Assembly (NCBI GenBank): GCA_030038395.1
Contig: JASHOZ010000062.1
Coordinates: forward strand, 1 to 58,667
Source of the DNA: Nitrososphaerales archaeon
GTDB taxonomy: Archaea > Thermoproteota > Nitrososphaeria > Nitrososphaerales > Gagatemarchaeaceae
Length of the DNA: 58,667 nt
Reading direction: 5' to 3'
A program made the position numbers and the translations under genes. Positions 49,262 through 57,379 of this stretch are shown piece after piece (positions within the stretch are counted from its first letter, which is position 1; every line of letters begins with the position of its first letter). The notes below the pieces were generated by a model. The model made no database searches, was not told the origin of the DNA, and was given only the letters and a program-made list of their open reading frames with translations.

Positions 49262-50245
49262 TTGATTGTCTCAAGAACACCGTTCAGGCTGTCGCTCGGA
49301 GGCGGCGGAACAGACCTTCCCGCTTACTTTACGAGGTACGGCGGGTTCTTCGTGTCGGGTGCGGTCAACAAGTATATGCACATCGTGGTCAACGACAGGT
49401 TCGAGCCCGGCATAAGGCTCAGCTACAGCCGCACGGAGACCGTCGGCTCGCCTGAAGAGATTCACCATCCCTCCGCTCGCGAGTCGCTGAGGCTGTTGGG
49501 AATCGTTGACAGGCTCGAGATTGTGTCTCTTGCAGACGTCCCTGCGGCGACCGGCCTCGGATCCTCGGGGAGCTTCACCGTCGGGCTGCTGAACGCTCTG
49601 TACGCGCACCAGAGGATAGCCAAGACCCCGGAGCAGCTGGCAGAGATCGCTTGCGACATCGCGATCAACAGGCTGCACGAGCCCTCAGGGAAACAGGACG
49701 AGTACACCGCGAGCCTCGGCGGCATCAGGTCGTACGAAATCGACACGAGGGGGAACGTCTCATCCGAGGAGCTCAGGATTTCGGACCACACCCTCTCGGA
49801 GCTCGAGTACGCGATAATGATGTTCTACACTGGCATCACGCGCAAAGCGGGCGAAATCCTAGTCAGGCAGCAAGAGAAGGTGGTGGAGGACGACGGGAAA
49901 GCGGTCGAGAAGATGCACAGAATCAAGGAGATCGGGAAGGAAAGCAAGCGGGCACTGGAGGCAGGCGACCTGAGGAGGTTCGGGGAGCTGCTCCACGAGC
50001 ACTGGGAGGTGAAGAGGGGCGTCATCGATAACGCGACCACCTCCCAGATAGACGCTTGGTACTCGACTGCGAGAGAGAAGGGAGCGATAGGGGGAAAGAT
50101 AGTGGGCGCAGGCGGAGGGGGCTTCCTGATGCTATACTGCGACGAGGGGAGGGAGAAGGTGCGCGCTGCGCTCGTCAGCCAGGGGCTGTCAGAGATGAGA
50201 TTCAGATTCGACTTCGAGGGGAGCAAAGTCATTTACAACGTGTAG
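49262..50245 (+). CDS. hddA: D-glycero-D-manno-heptose 7-phosphate kinase
   Basis: This GHMP-family kinase phosphorylates heptose 7-phosphate at C1 on the GDP-heptose route. The N-terminal MIVSRTPFRLSLGGGGTDLP is the classic HddA opening, the ATP loop is PAATGLGSSGSFTVG, and GGKIVGAGGGGFLMLYC is the third GHMP motif. The length of 327 residues fits. The start is TTG 49262. It lies head to head with gmhA and is followed by hddC. Confidence 0.92.
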   Translation: MIVSRTPFRLSLGGGGTDLPAYFTRYGGFFVSGAVNKYMHIVVNDRFEPGIRLSYSRTETVGSPEEIHHPSARESLRLLGIVDRLEIVSLADVPAATGLGSSGSFTVGLLNALYAHQRIAKTPEQLAEIACDIAINRLHEPSGKQDEYTASLGGIRSYEIDTRGNVSSEELRISDHTLSELEYAIMMFYTGITRKAGEILVRQQEKVVEDDGKAVEKMHRIKEIGKESKRALEAGDLRRFGELLHEHWEVKRGVIDNATTSQIDAWYSTAREKGAIGGKIVGAGGGGFLMLYCDEGREKVRAALVSQGLSEMRFRFDFEGSKVIYNV

Positions 50246-50281
50246 CCTTCGAGGGGCGGGATGACCGGAGGAAGCGCTGGC

Positions 50282-50974
50282 ATGCAGGTCGTCATACTTG
50301 CGGGGGGGCTCGGCACACGACTGAGGCCTGTGACCAGGACGGTCCCAAAGGCGATGGTGGCGGTCGGGGGTAAGCCGTTCCTGGAGTATGAGCTCGTGCT
50401 CCTCAGAGGATACGGGATAACCGACATCGTCCTCTGCGTGGGGTATCTCGGAGAGAAGATCGAGGAATACTTCGGAGACGGCGGCGAGTGGGGCGTCAGG
50501 ATCAGCTACAGCCGCGACGGCAGCGAGCTCCTTGGCCCGGCTGGGGCCATCAAGCGGGCGGAGGCGATGCTCGGGGATTCCTTCTTCGTCACCTACGGCG
50601 ACGCGTATCTCAGAGCAGACTACCGCGCCCTGATGGAGACCCTGCTCGCGTCGCACAGACTTGCAGCGATGGCGGTTTACGAGAACCACGGCAAGTACGG
50701 CAGAAGTGACGTGGCCGTTGGAGACGGGCTCGTGACGAGCTACGACAAGACGAGCGGCGACTCCAGGCTCGATCATATCAACTTCGGCGTTACTGCCCTA
50801 CGCAAGGGGGCGCTCGCTCTCATACCCTCAGGCATGTTCTTCGGCGAGGAGGACTTCTATGGCGAGCTTGTGGCGCGCCAAGAGCTCCTCGCCTTCCCCG
50901 TGAGGGATAGGTTCTACGAAGTCGGCACGCCGGAAGCGCTGAGAGAGTTCGAGCGCTTCGCAGCCTCGCTCTAA
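50282..50974 (+). CDS. hddC: Heptose 1-phosphate guanylyltransferase-like nucleotidyltransferase
   Basis: This NTP transferase would make GDP-heptose from heptose 1-phosphate. MQVVILAGGLGTRLRPVTRT, VPKAMVAVGGKPFLEY and VTYGDAYLRADY are the sugar-nucleotidyltransferase motifs. ATG 50282 is the natural start (the frame is open to 50261). The length of 230 residues matches HddC. The sugar is assigned from the three heptose genes around it; close relatives use mannose or glucose phosphates. Confidence 0.85.
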   Translation: MQVVILAGGLGTRLRPVTRTVPKAMVAVGGKPFLEYELVLLRGYGITDIVLCVGYLGEKIEEYFGDGGEWGVRISYSRDGSELLGPAGAIKRAEAMLGDSFFVTYGDAYLRADYRALMETLLASHRLAAMAVYENHGKYGRSDVAVGDGLVTSYDKTSGDSRLDHINFGVTALRKGALALIPSGMFFGEEDFYGELVARQELLAFPVRDRFYEVGTPEALREFERFAASL

Positions 50975-50998
50975 CCTGAGCCTCTGCGTCGTTCCTGC

Positions 50999-52171
50999 TC
51001 ATCTGTACGACTCGATCGCCTCGACGCAGCTCTCCAACCCGTTGAACCTCGCGGAGACCCGCCTCACGGCTTCGACTTTCTCTCGGTACTTGGGGTCGCT
51101 AACGCATGACACGACCGCCTCCGCCAGCATCTCCGCCGTCAGCCTCTCCTGCGGGATCGCCATTCCCAGTCCCAGGCGCTGGAACTTCTCCGCGTTGCCC
51201 AGCTGCTCCGAGTGGTTGTGAATCGGGACAAGAACCGCGGGCTTCCCGGCGTCGATGCACTGGCCTATCGTTCTGTGGCCCGACCTCGCCACCAACGCGT
51301 CAGAGAGCTCGAAGAGCTCGTCCTTGATGGGGCACCAGTCGTACAACAGTCCTCCACCCGCCAGCTGTCTGGGCTCCCCCGAGCCACCTAGGTATCCCAT
51401 AGAGAGCACGACCTTGTACCTGTCCGCCAGTTCTGCCGCCGACCTGACTGCGACCTCGGCGAACCTCCCCTTTGTCGCGTCGGGGCCGCTGATTTGGAAG
51501 AACACTAGCGGCCGGCCATCGAGTCCCACCATCTCTCTTGCCCTCCGCAAGCTCTCCTCACCCTTCCCCTTGACGGGCGAGGTGAAGCCCACGTATCTCA
51601 CGATGTTCGAAACATCCGTCCCCGCGATGTTCGCTTCGCCGATGGTGTACGGAGGCGGGAGGTCGGTCAGAAGGACCTCCTCGCTCAGCGACCACAGCAG
51701 TCCGAGGACATCCCCGGCGATTCTCTCGTACAACTCTCCCATGACATTCCCTCTGAAGCGCGGAGGGAGGTTTACCTTGAATTGATTCAGAATTGTGATG
51801 ACGGGAACCGAGTTCGCTTTGGCAGCAAGAACGGCTGAGAGCCTGGAGTCGGACATCGCCACGGTCGGCTCGAACTTGGATACGTTCTCTGCCTCGAAGA
51901 ACACCTGCCTCATGAACGACCTGAGCAGCATGGGAAAGTGGTTGAGGAAGGCTCCCGATGCGAAGCTTCCCTGCTCCGTCCACTCCACGTCAATTGGCGG
52001 ACACTCGACTACGTCCGCGTCAGGCCAATGTGCCCTGATATAGCCCAGTCCCTGACCTGAACAGGAGAGCCTGATCACGTTCTCCTCGTGGCGGAGCCTC
52101 CCTGCGATATCGAGGACCCTCGTCGCGTGCCCCAAGCCAGAACCGAAGACTCCAAGGTAGACCCTTCGCAT
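50999..52171 (-). CDS. GT-B glycosyltransferase, MJ1255/MurG-like
   Basis: The 390-residue product starts with YLGVFGSGLGHATRVLDIAG, the glycine loop of MurG-like GT-B transferases. It ends with the sugar-nucleotide site ALVARSGHRTIGQCIDAGKP followed by AVLVPIHNHSEQLGNAEK. It resembles the MJ1255/VC2487 family, which uses nucleotide sugars on lipid or glycan acceptors. It faces hddC, so heptose transfer is a tempting idea, but the donor is unknown. A TATA-like GATAAATAGG at 52200-52209 is about 30 nt from ATG 52171. Confidence 0.82.
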   Translation of the reverse strand: MRRVYLGVFGSGLGHATRVLDIAGRLRHEENVIRLSCSGQGLGYIRAHWPDADVVECPPIDVEWTEQGSFASGAFLNHFPMLLRSFMRQVFFEAENVSKFEPTVAMSDSRLSAVLAAKANSVPVITILNQFKVNLPPRFRGNVMGELYERIAGDVLGLLWSLSEEVLLTDLPPPYTIGEANIAGTDVSNIVRYVGFTSPVKGKGEESLRRAREMVGLDGRPLVFFQISGPDATKGRFAEVAVRSAAELADRYKVVLSMGYLGGSGEPRQLAGGGLLYDWCPIKDELFELSDALVARSGHRTIGQCIDAGKPAVLVPIHNHSEQLGNAEKFQRLGLGMAIPQERLTAEMLAEAVVSCVSDPKYREKVEAVRRVSARFNGLESCVEAIESYR

Positions 52172-52712
52172 TACGGCAGACGTTCTCGCCGGAATCGTGC
52201 CTATTTATCCGAGCCACGCCCGCCCGCCAGGGCCTCACCATCGGGAGCCTGCACCTATCCTCCGATTACCACCGCTCCACCCCTCTGCCCGAATTCCCGC
52301 CAGAGCGCGATGCTCGGCCTTGCTACACTGGTGCATGTCGGCATGGCTTATCCACGATGGCAGCTTGATCAGGGCAAGGTTGGGGTCAGACAGAAACCAC
52401 CAGCAGAAAAGTGCCGGCGTCCAGCTGATGGAGATTGATGAGACTGTCGAGAGAAAAGCGGACGAAAGCGAGCGTTGCCTGGAGACGGGGGCGGCCGAGG
52501 CGTCATCCAAGGTCGGTGGGCAGAGACCGCCGTCGGGGGCCGGCAAAGCGAGAGGCGACCTGATCCTCTGCTGCGACGGCTACGGCTACCGCACTGGCTC
52601 CTCCGAGTGAGGAGCGCTCTGGAGCGGGGCTGGCGCTACGAACGAGTCATAGCGACCCTGTCTCGACCAACGTTTAATTATCGAATTTCGCGGCTCGAAT
52701 GGAGCACCTTCT
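52172..52712. other. 540-nt intergenic block upstream of ATP synthase genes
   Basis: No frame here gives a convincing protein. The longest, 52197-52610 (137 codons, plus), is compositionally odd, with Pro/His/Arg-rich and Ser/Glu-rich halves and no domain. I see no tRNA, SRP RNA core or clear repeat. The left edge holds the glycosyltransferase promoter and the right edge the TATA-like TTTAATTA at 52673-52680 for the ATP synthase genes. A lineage-specific protein or an unrecognised RNA is possible. Confidence 0.4.
52673..52680 (+). promoter_or_regulatory. TATA box of the ATP synthase H-F-E genes
   Basis: TTTAATTA is centred about 37 nt before TTG 52713, which implies a leader of about 10 nt for the first gene of the operon. 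Confidence 0.5.
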
Positions 52713-53042
52713 TTGAGCTCTCAGGTGGAATCTACCGTCAAGGCGCTCGTAGAATACGAGTCGGAGCTCGACAGGATAGAGGCAGAGATGCTGAAGGCTA
52801 GGGGGGCCATGGCGAAGGAGGCGGAGGCTCTGGCAGAGGCGGCGAAGGCGCGCGCCATTGCGAAGGCGGAGAGGCAGGCATCGGAGAGACTCGCGACGGT
52901 CAAACAAGAAGCCGAGGCGGAAGCCAAGGCGATAGGCGAGCGTGGGAAGTCCTCGCAGAACGTCCTCGAGAGTTCAATCTCCAGGAGAAGGACGAGAGCG
53001 GTCGAGGGCGTCGTTGGCCGTCTGCTCGGTGAACCCAGATGA
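52713..53042 (+). CDS. atpH: A-type ATP synthase subunit H (peripheral stalk)
   Basis: The 109-residue product is almost entirely a charged, Ala-rich coiled coil (VKALVEYESELDRIEAEMLK, MAKEAEALAEAAKARAIAKA, RQASERLATVKQEAEAEAKA). This is the character of AhaH, the stalk subunit that pairs with subunit E. It begins with TTG 52713 and overlaps the subunit F gene by 4 nt. It is identified by its position plus coiled-coil make-up, since such coils diverge quickly. Confidence 0.8.
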   Translation: MSSQVESTVKALVEYESELDRIEAEMLKARGAMAKEAEALAEAAKARAIAKAERQASERLATVKQEAEAEAKAIGERGKSSQNVLESSISRRRTRAVEGVVGRLLGEPR

Positions 53043-53335
53043 AAGTCGTAGCGGTCGGAGGCAAGGCCTTCGTCACGGGATTCGTCCTCTCGGGAGTCGG
53101 AGGGGAGTACGTCTCGTCCCCGGCCGAGGCGCTTTCACGGATCCAGAAGCTGGTGACCGACCCGCAGGTCGGGCTGATAATGGTGAGCGACGAGGTCTCG
53201 AAGGCTCTCGATGCGGAGCTACGGTCGCTGAAAGCTCAGAGGCCGACGCCGCTGATCTACGAGCTCCCGGGCCCGGGGAGCAAGAAGGAGAAGGTCGACT
53301 ATCGAGTCATGCTGAGGAGCATCCTAGGAGTCTGA
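53039..53335 (+). CDS. atpF: A-type ATP synthase subunit F
   Basis: The 98-residue product begins MKVVAVGGKAFVTGFVLSGV and continues IQKLVTDPQVGLIMVSDEVS, the Rossmann-like fold of subunit F, and ends with a C-terminal helix (VDYRVMLRSILGV) that contacts the rotor. The gene overlaps the next gene by one base (TGATG). Subunit F belongs to the central stalk. Confidence 0.92.
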   Translation: MKVVAVGGKAFVTGFVLSGVGGEYVSSPAEALSRIQKLVTDPQVGLIMVSDEVSKALDAELRSLKAQRPTPLIYELPGPGSKKEKVDYRVMLRSILGV

Positions 53336-53937
53336 TGCGAGTGGGAAGTGCGGTGTCGGATACGCTAGAGACAGTCTCGGGCCAGTTCGAAGGCGAGCTG
53401 CTCGTCCAGTTGGAGGAGGGGAAGAAGCAGGCGCTCGCAACCCTCGCGGCCTCGAAGCGCGAAGCTAAGGCGGCTGTGACGAAGATCCTCGACGGGAGCG
53501 TCAAGCAGGCCGAGTCGCTGAGGAGGCAGGTCGTCGGAGGCGCGGAACTCGAGGCCCGGAATGCGCAGCTGAGGGTCTTGGAGAATGCCGTCGTAGACGT
53601 GTTCGAGAAGGCCACGAAGGAGCTCGCAGCCATACCCGACGCTCGGTACGAGAAGGCGCTGGCCGTCCTGTTGAAGGAAGGGTCCGAGGTCCTCGGCCAG
53701 AAGGCGAAGGTGTATTGCAGGCAGAGTGACAGGAGGGCCGTCTCGTCTGCCATCGGCAAAGTCGAGGGCGGGCAGTCCAGGATGGCGCTCGCCAGCGAGC
53801 CTATCGAGACCTCGGGAGGCGTGGTCATGACCTCGGAGGACGGCTCGACAAGGTTCGACAACACATTCGAAGCCAGGCTCGAACGGATGAGACCGACGCT
53901 CCGGATGGAAGTCTCGGCAACGCTGTCGACCGACTGA
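53335..53937 (+). CDS. atpE: A-type ATP synthase subunit E
   Basis: From ATG 53335 the 200-residue product has a long N-terminal coiled coil (ASKREAKAAVTKILDGSVKQ) and a C-terminal globular half that ends GGVVMTSEDGSTRFDNTFEA RLERMRPTLR-type text, the recognition end of subunit E. E and H form the stator stalk. The frame is open back to 52942 but only by reading through subunits H and F. Confidence 0.92.
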   Translation: MRVGSAVSDTLETVSGQFEGELLVQLEEGKKQALATLAASKREAKAAVTKILDGSVKQAESLRRQVVGGAELEARNAQLRVLENAVVDVFEKATKELAAIPDARYEKALAVLLKEGSEVLGQKAKVYCRQSDRRAVSSAIGKVEGGQSRMALASEPIETSGGVVMTSEDGSTRFDNTFEARLERMRPTLRMEVSATLSTD

Positions 53938-54003
53938 AAGCGTAGGGCCTCCGACCCAAGTGCCACCGCGTGGCGGCAGTTCTCAAGTTCCACCCGACCA
54001 ATA

Positions 54004-54011
54004 ATTATAAG
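54004..54011 (+). promoter_or_regulatory. Internal TATA box before subunit A
   Basis: ATTATAAG in the 106-nt gap between subunits E and A is centred about 37 nt before TTG 54044. It suggests that A and B have their own promoter in addition to the upstream one. Confidence 0.5.
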
Positions 54012-54043
54012 CCGCTTGTTTAGGGGAACCGAAAGAGCATCCA

Positions 54044-57000
54044 TTGGTGGTGAAAGGAAGGATCGAATGGATCTCCGGACCTGCCGTCAAGGCCTCCGGG
54101 ATGGCCGCCGCCAAGATGTTCGAGGTCACGCAGGTGGGAGAGGAGAAGCTCATCGGCGAGGTGATCAAGCTAACTGGGGACGTCGCATTCGTGCAGGTAT
54201 ACGAGTCGACAAGCGGCCTGAGACCGGGCGAGCCCGTGCTCGGGACGGGACAGCCCCTGTCCACCACGCTCGGCCCTGGCATGATCGGGACAATCTACGA
54301 CGGCCTCCAGCGCCCGCTTGACGTCATAGCCAAGAAAGCCGGCGCCTTCATAACGCGCGGTGTTTCGGCCGACTCGATCTCGTTCGAGAAGCAGTGGAAG
54401 TTCACCCCTTCAGTCAAGAAGGGGGACGAGATAACCGGCGGGAGCATACTCGGCAGTGTCCCAGAGACCCCCCTGATAGACCACAAGATACTCGCTCCTC
54501 CCGCGGTGCCGCACGCCAAGGTGAAAGACGTCGCAAGCGCAGGGAGCTACAAGATCGGCGAGACAGTGGTCACGGCGGAGGACAAGTCGGGGAAGACACA
54601 CGAGCTCATGCTGCATCATAGGTGGCCGGTGAGGACTCCACGACCCATCCGCGAGAGACTCGACCCGGAGATTCCTCTGATGACGGGACAGCGCGTCCTC
54701 GACTCGTTCTTCCCGATGGCGAAGGGAGGGACAGGCGCGATTCCCGGCGCCTTCGGGACGGGGAAGTGCGTCCCCGCGGGCACGCCAGTCATGCTTTCAG
54801 ACGGTCGCCTTATGCCCATCGAGGAGCTCTACATGATGTTCGCTGACGGCTCGGGGAACGACGACGGCGACGCAGAGTCGTTCATCCCTGCCAGAGGTGT
54901 CGCTGTGATGGCGTTCGACGGGTCCTCGATCGTGGAGCAGGAGATATCACACGTGTACAGGGGCAAGACTGACAGTCTGGTCAGCATCCGTACGGCGAGC
55001 GGCAGGACGGCCAGAGTCACCCCTGCCCACAAGCTCTTCCGTTTCAGATCCGACGGCAGGTTCGAAGAGACGGTCGCCGCCCAGATGAACGTAGGCGACT
55101 ACATAGCACTGCCCAGGAGAGTCCCTCTCAGAGGAACCCCTCAAGCAATTGACCCGTACTCGGTCGAAGGACGCGTGGCGGAGGCTTCAGTGGTAGGCCT
55201 CGTCAGAGAAACCATCCGCCAGCAGGCTCAGGTCTTTGGCTCGGTCAAAGCACTTTCTCAAGAATTGGGGGCCTCGGAAGTCGTCGTCAGGGGTTATCTC
55301 AACGGTCCCAACAGACCTACCACCTCCTTCGTGACGCGGCTGTACGCACTGGCAGGGCTGGAGAAGCCCGTGCTCTCTTCTGTCGGCACTGAGAGAACCA
55401 GTAGGAGCGCAACGATACCTTCGGTCTTGGACGGAGACTTCGCCGAGTTCCTCGGCCTGTTGCTCTCCGACGGAATGATTGCCGGAAGAGAGATCCGCTT
55501 CTTCAACAACGACCCCCGCCTTCTGCGACGGTTCGCGGAGCTCACGTCGACCCTCTTCGGCCTCAGAGCCGTACCGAAACGGTTCAGAACGGTAGACGGT
55601 CTGTCGGTCAGGAGCGTCGTAGTCATACGCCTGCTGAGGAGTCTGGGCTTCCCTGCGGGCTACAAGTCACGCAACGCGGTCGTGCCTCCTGCCATACTGA
55701 GGTCGCCTGATGGAGTCGTCGCGGGCTTCATCCGTGGATACTACCTAGGCGACGGCTCGTTCAGTCAGGGGACGCTCGAGATCTCCTCAGAGTCGCCTGC
55801 TCTGATAGACGGGATGTGTTACCTGCTCACCCGTCTCGGGGTCCTCTACTCTATAGGGGGAGGGAGGCGGCGCGGGAAGAGGCTCATCGTGAGCAGCGTC
55901 AAGGAGCTGCGGAACTTCCTCGAAGGGACGGAGCTGCAGCAGATCCACGGAACGGTCGGCAAGGTATCCGCGATCGTCGACCATGCGACGAAGGACTTGA
56001 CGAGTCAAACGAGAGACGTCGTCCCGTTGGACGCCAACCTCCTCAGGTCAGGGTTCAGTCCCAAGGATGTGGAGAACTACGTCCGTGGCGGCGAAAGGCT
56101 TGGCATCTCGAAGTTCCAGGAGCTGGTCAGGCTCGGCGGGCGATCCGAGGGCATCGCAGCGAGGATGGCGCAGCTAGCCGAAGCCCTGGAGGTCGTCTTC
56201 GTTGACAGAATAGAAGAGATTCAGACCATCGAAGGCGGACAGATCGTTTACGACATCACGGTGCCAGACTTCCACAACTTCGTGGGAGGGCACCAGCCGA
56301 TCCTTCTGCACAACACCGTGACCCTCCATTCCGTGGCCAAGTGGGCAGACGCGAAAGTCGTCTTCCACATCGGGTGCGGGGAGCGCGGGAACGAGATGAC
56401 TGAGGTGCTGGTGGAGTTCCCGGAGCTCATAGACCCTCAGACGGGGCGGCCGCTAATGGAGAGGACGATTCTCATCGCGAACGTCAGCAACATGCCTGTC
56501 GCCGCTAGGGAAGCCAGCATATACACCGGCGTCACCATGGCCGAATACTACAGAGACATGGGCTACGACACCGTCCTGGTCGCGGACTCGACCAGTCGCT
56601 GGGCGGAGGCGCTCCGCGAGATCAGCGGCAGGCTCGAAGAGATGCCGGCCGAGGAAGGATACCCCTCATACCTTGCATCCAGGCTGGCTGAGTTTTACGA
56701 GAGGGCCGGGCGAGTGGAGCTGCTGGGGACGCCGTCGAGGACGGGGTCAATCACGCTGATCGGCGCGGTCTCGCCCGCGGGAGGAGACTTCACCGAGCCA
56801 GTCACGTCGCAGACGATCAGGTTCGTGAGGACGTTCTGGTCGCTCGACGCGAGGCTCGCGTACTCGAGGCACTATCCTTCGATCAACTGGATGAGCTCGT
56901 ATTCTGGGTACATCGAGTCGGTGAGCAAGTGGTGGAAGGAGAGGGTGGACAAGGACTGGCTCGCCACGCGGGCGGCCGCGTACGGGATATTGCAGCGTGA

Positions 57001-57379
57001 GGACGCCCTGAAGGAGATCGTGCGCCTCCTTGGCCCCGAGGCCCTCCCAGACGAAGAGAAGCTCATCCTCGACGTCGCCAGGATGATACAGATCGGGTTC
57101 CTGCAGCAGAACGCCTACGACGACGTGGACGCGTACTGCAGCCCGCAGAAGCAGTTCATGATGATGAGGATGTTCGTCCAGTACCACCAGGAGGCCCTGA
57201 AGGCGCTGAGAGACGGCGTCCCCCTCCCCAGAATAAGGGGGATGCAGGTGATAGCCCCAATGCTCAGGGCGAAGTTCGCGATAAAGGGTGACGACCTGGG
57301 GAGCCTCGAGTCGCTCTCGCGGCAGATGGTCGACGAGTTCGCGGCTCTGTCGAAGGCGCCGGGGGCGAAGGTTGCATGA
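54044..57379 (+). CDS. atpA: A-type ATP synthase subunit A, interrupted by an intein
   Basis: Subunit A is the catalytic ATPase subunit. The host sequence runs from [20 protein letters not shown] through the large A-specific insert to the P-loop GAFGTGK. The reading frame then continues through a 516-residue intein (residues 242-757, 54767-56314) and resumes [20 protein letters not shown] with [17 protein letters not shown] and [20 protein letters not shown]. After splicing the P-loop reads GAFGTGKT and the protein has 595 residues, normal for the family. The start is TTG 54044; its stop overlaps subunit B. The activity depends on correct protein splicing. Confidence 0.95.
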   Translation: MVVKGRIEWISGPAVKASGMAAAKMFEVTQVGEEKLIGEVIKLTGDVAFVQVYESTSGLRPGEPVLGTGQPLSTTLGPGMIGTIYDGLQRPLDVIAKKAGAFITRGVSADSISFEKQWKFTPSVKKGDEITGGSILGSVPETPLIDHKILAPPAVPHAKVKDVASAGSYKIGETVVTAEDKSGKTHELMLHHRWPVRTPRPIRERLDPEIPLMTGQRVLDSFFPMAKGGTGAIPGAFGTGKCVPAGTPVMLSDGRLMPIEELYMMFADGSGNDDGDAESFIPARGVAVMAFDGSSIVEQEISHVYRGKTDSLVSIRTASGRTARVTPAHKLFRFRSDGRFEETVAAQMNVGDYIALPRRVPLRGTPQAIDPYSVEGRVAEASVVGLVRETIRQQAQVFGSVKALSQELGASEVVVRGYLNGPNRPTTSFVTRLYALAGLEKPVLSSVGTERTSRSATIPSVLDGDFAEFLGLLLSDGMIAGREIRFFNNDPRLLRRFAELTSTLFGLRAVPKRFRTVDGLSVRSVVVIRLLRSLGFPAGYKSRNAVVPPAILRSPDGVVAGFIRGYYLGDGSFSQGTLEISSESPALIDGMCYLLTRLGVLYSIGGGRRRGKRLIVSSVKELRNFLEGTELQQIHGTVGKVSAIVDHATKDLTSQTRDVVPLDANLLRSGFSPKDVENYVRGGERLGISKFQELVRLGGRSEGIAARMAQLAEALEVVFVDRIEEIQTIEGGQIVYDITVPDFHNFVGGHQPILLHNTVTLHSVAKWADAKVVFHIGCGERGNEMTEVLVEFPELIDPQTGRPLMERTILIANVSNMPVAAREASIYTGVTMAEYYRDMGYDTVLVADSTSRWAEALREISGRLEEMPAEEGYPSYLASRLAEFYERAGRVELLGTPSRTGSITLIGAVSPAGGDFTEPVTSQTIRFVRTFWSLDARLAYSRHYPSINWMSSYSGYIESVSKWWKERVDKDWLATRAAAYGILQREDALKEIVRLLGPEALPDEEKLILDVARMIQIGFLQQNAYDDVDAYCSPQKQFMMMRMFVQYHQEALKALRDGVPLPRIRGMQVIAPMLRAKFAIKGDDLGSLESLSRQMVDEFAALSKAPGAKVA
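54767..56314 (+). mobile_element. Intein with LAGLIDADG endonuclease in the atpA P-loop
   Basis: The intein starts with Cys ([13 protein letters not shown], block A) and ends [11 protein letters not shown], with Asn preceded by His, and Thr as the +1 residue. Splicing block B is visible as [20 protein letters not shown]. The centre has two DOD motifs, [13 protein letters not shown] (about residue 469 of the whole protein) and [14 protein letters not shown] (about 566), with acidic residues intact, so the homing endonuclease may be active. The insertion point is GTGK/T, the VMA-b site known from other archaeal V/A-ATPases and distinct from the yeast VMA1 site. Length is 516 residues. Confidence 0.93.

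Noticed and set aside
52172-52712. SRP RNA, suggested by GGTCAGA and CAGCAG text near 52388
   Set aside because: The conserved helix 8 loop with GGAAG and AGCAG at the right spacing is missing and no long pairing of the ends is seen.
52942-53334. Upstream extension of ATP synthase subunit E
   Set aside because: It runs in another frame through subunits H and F; the true ATG overlaps the F stop.
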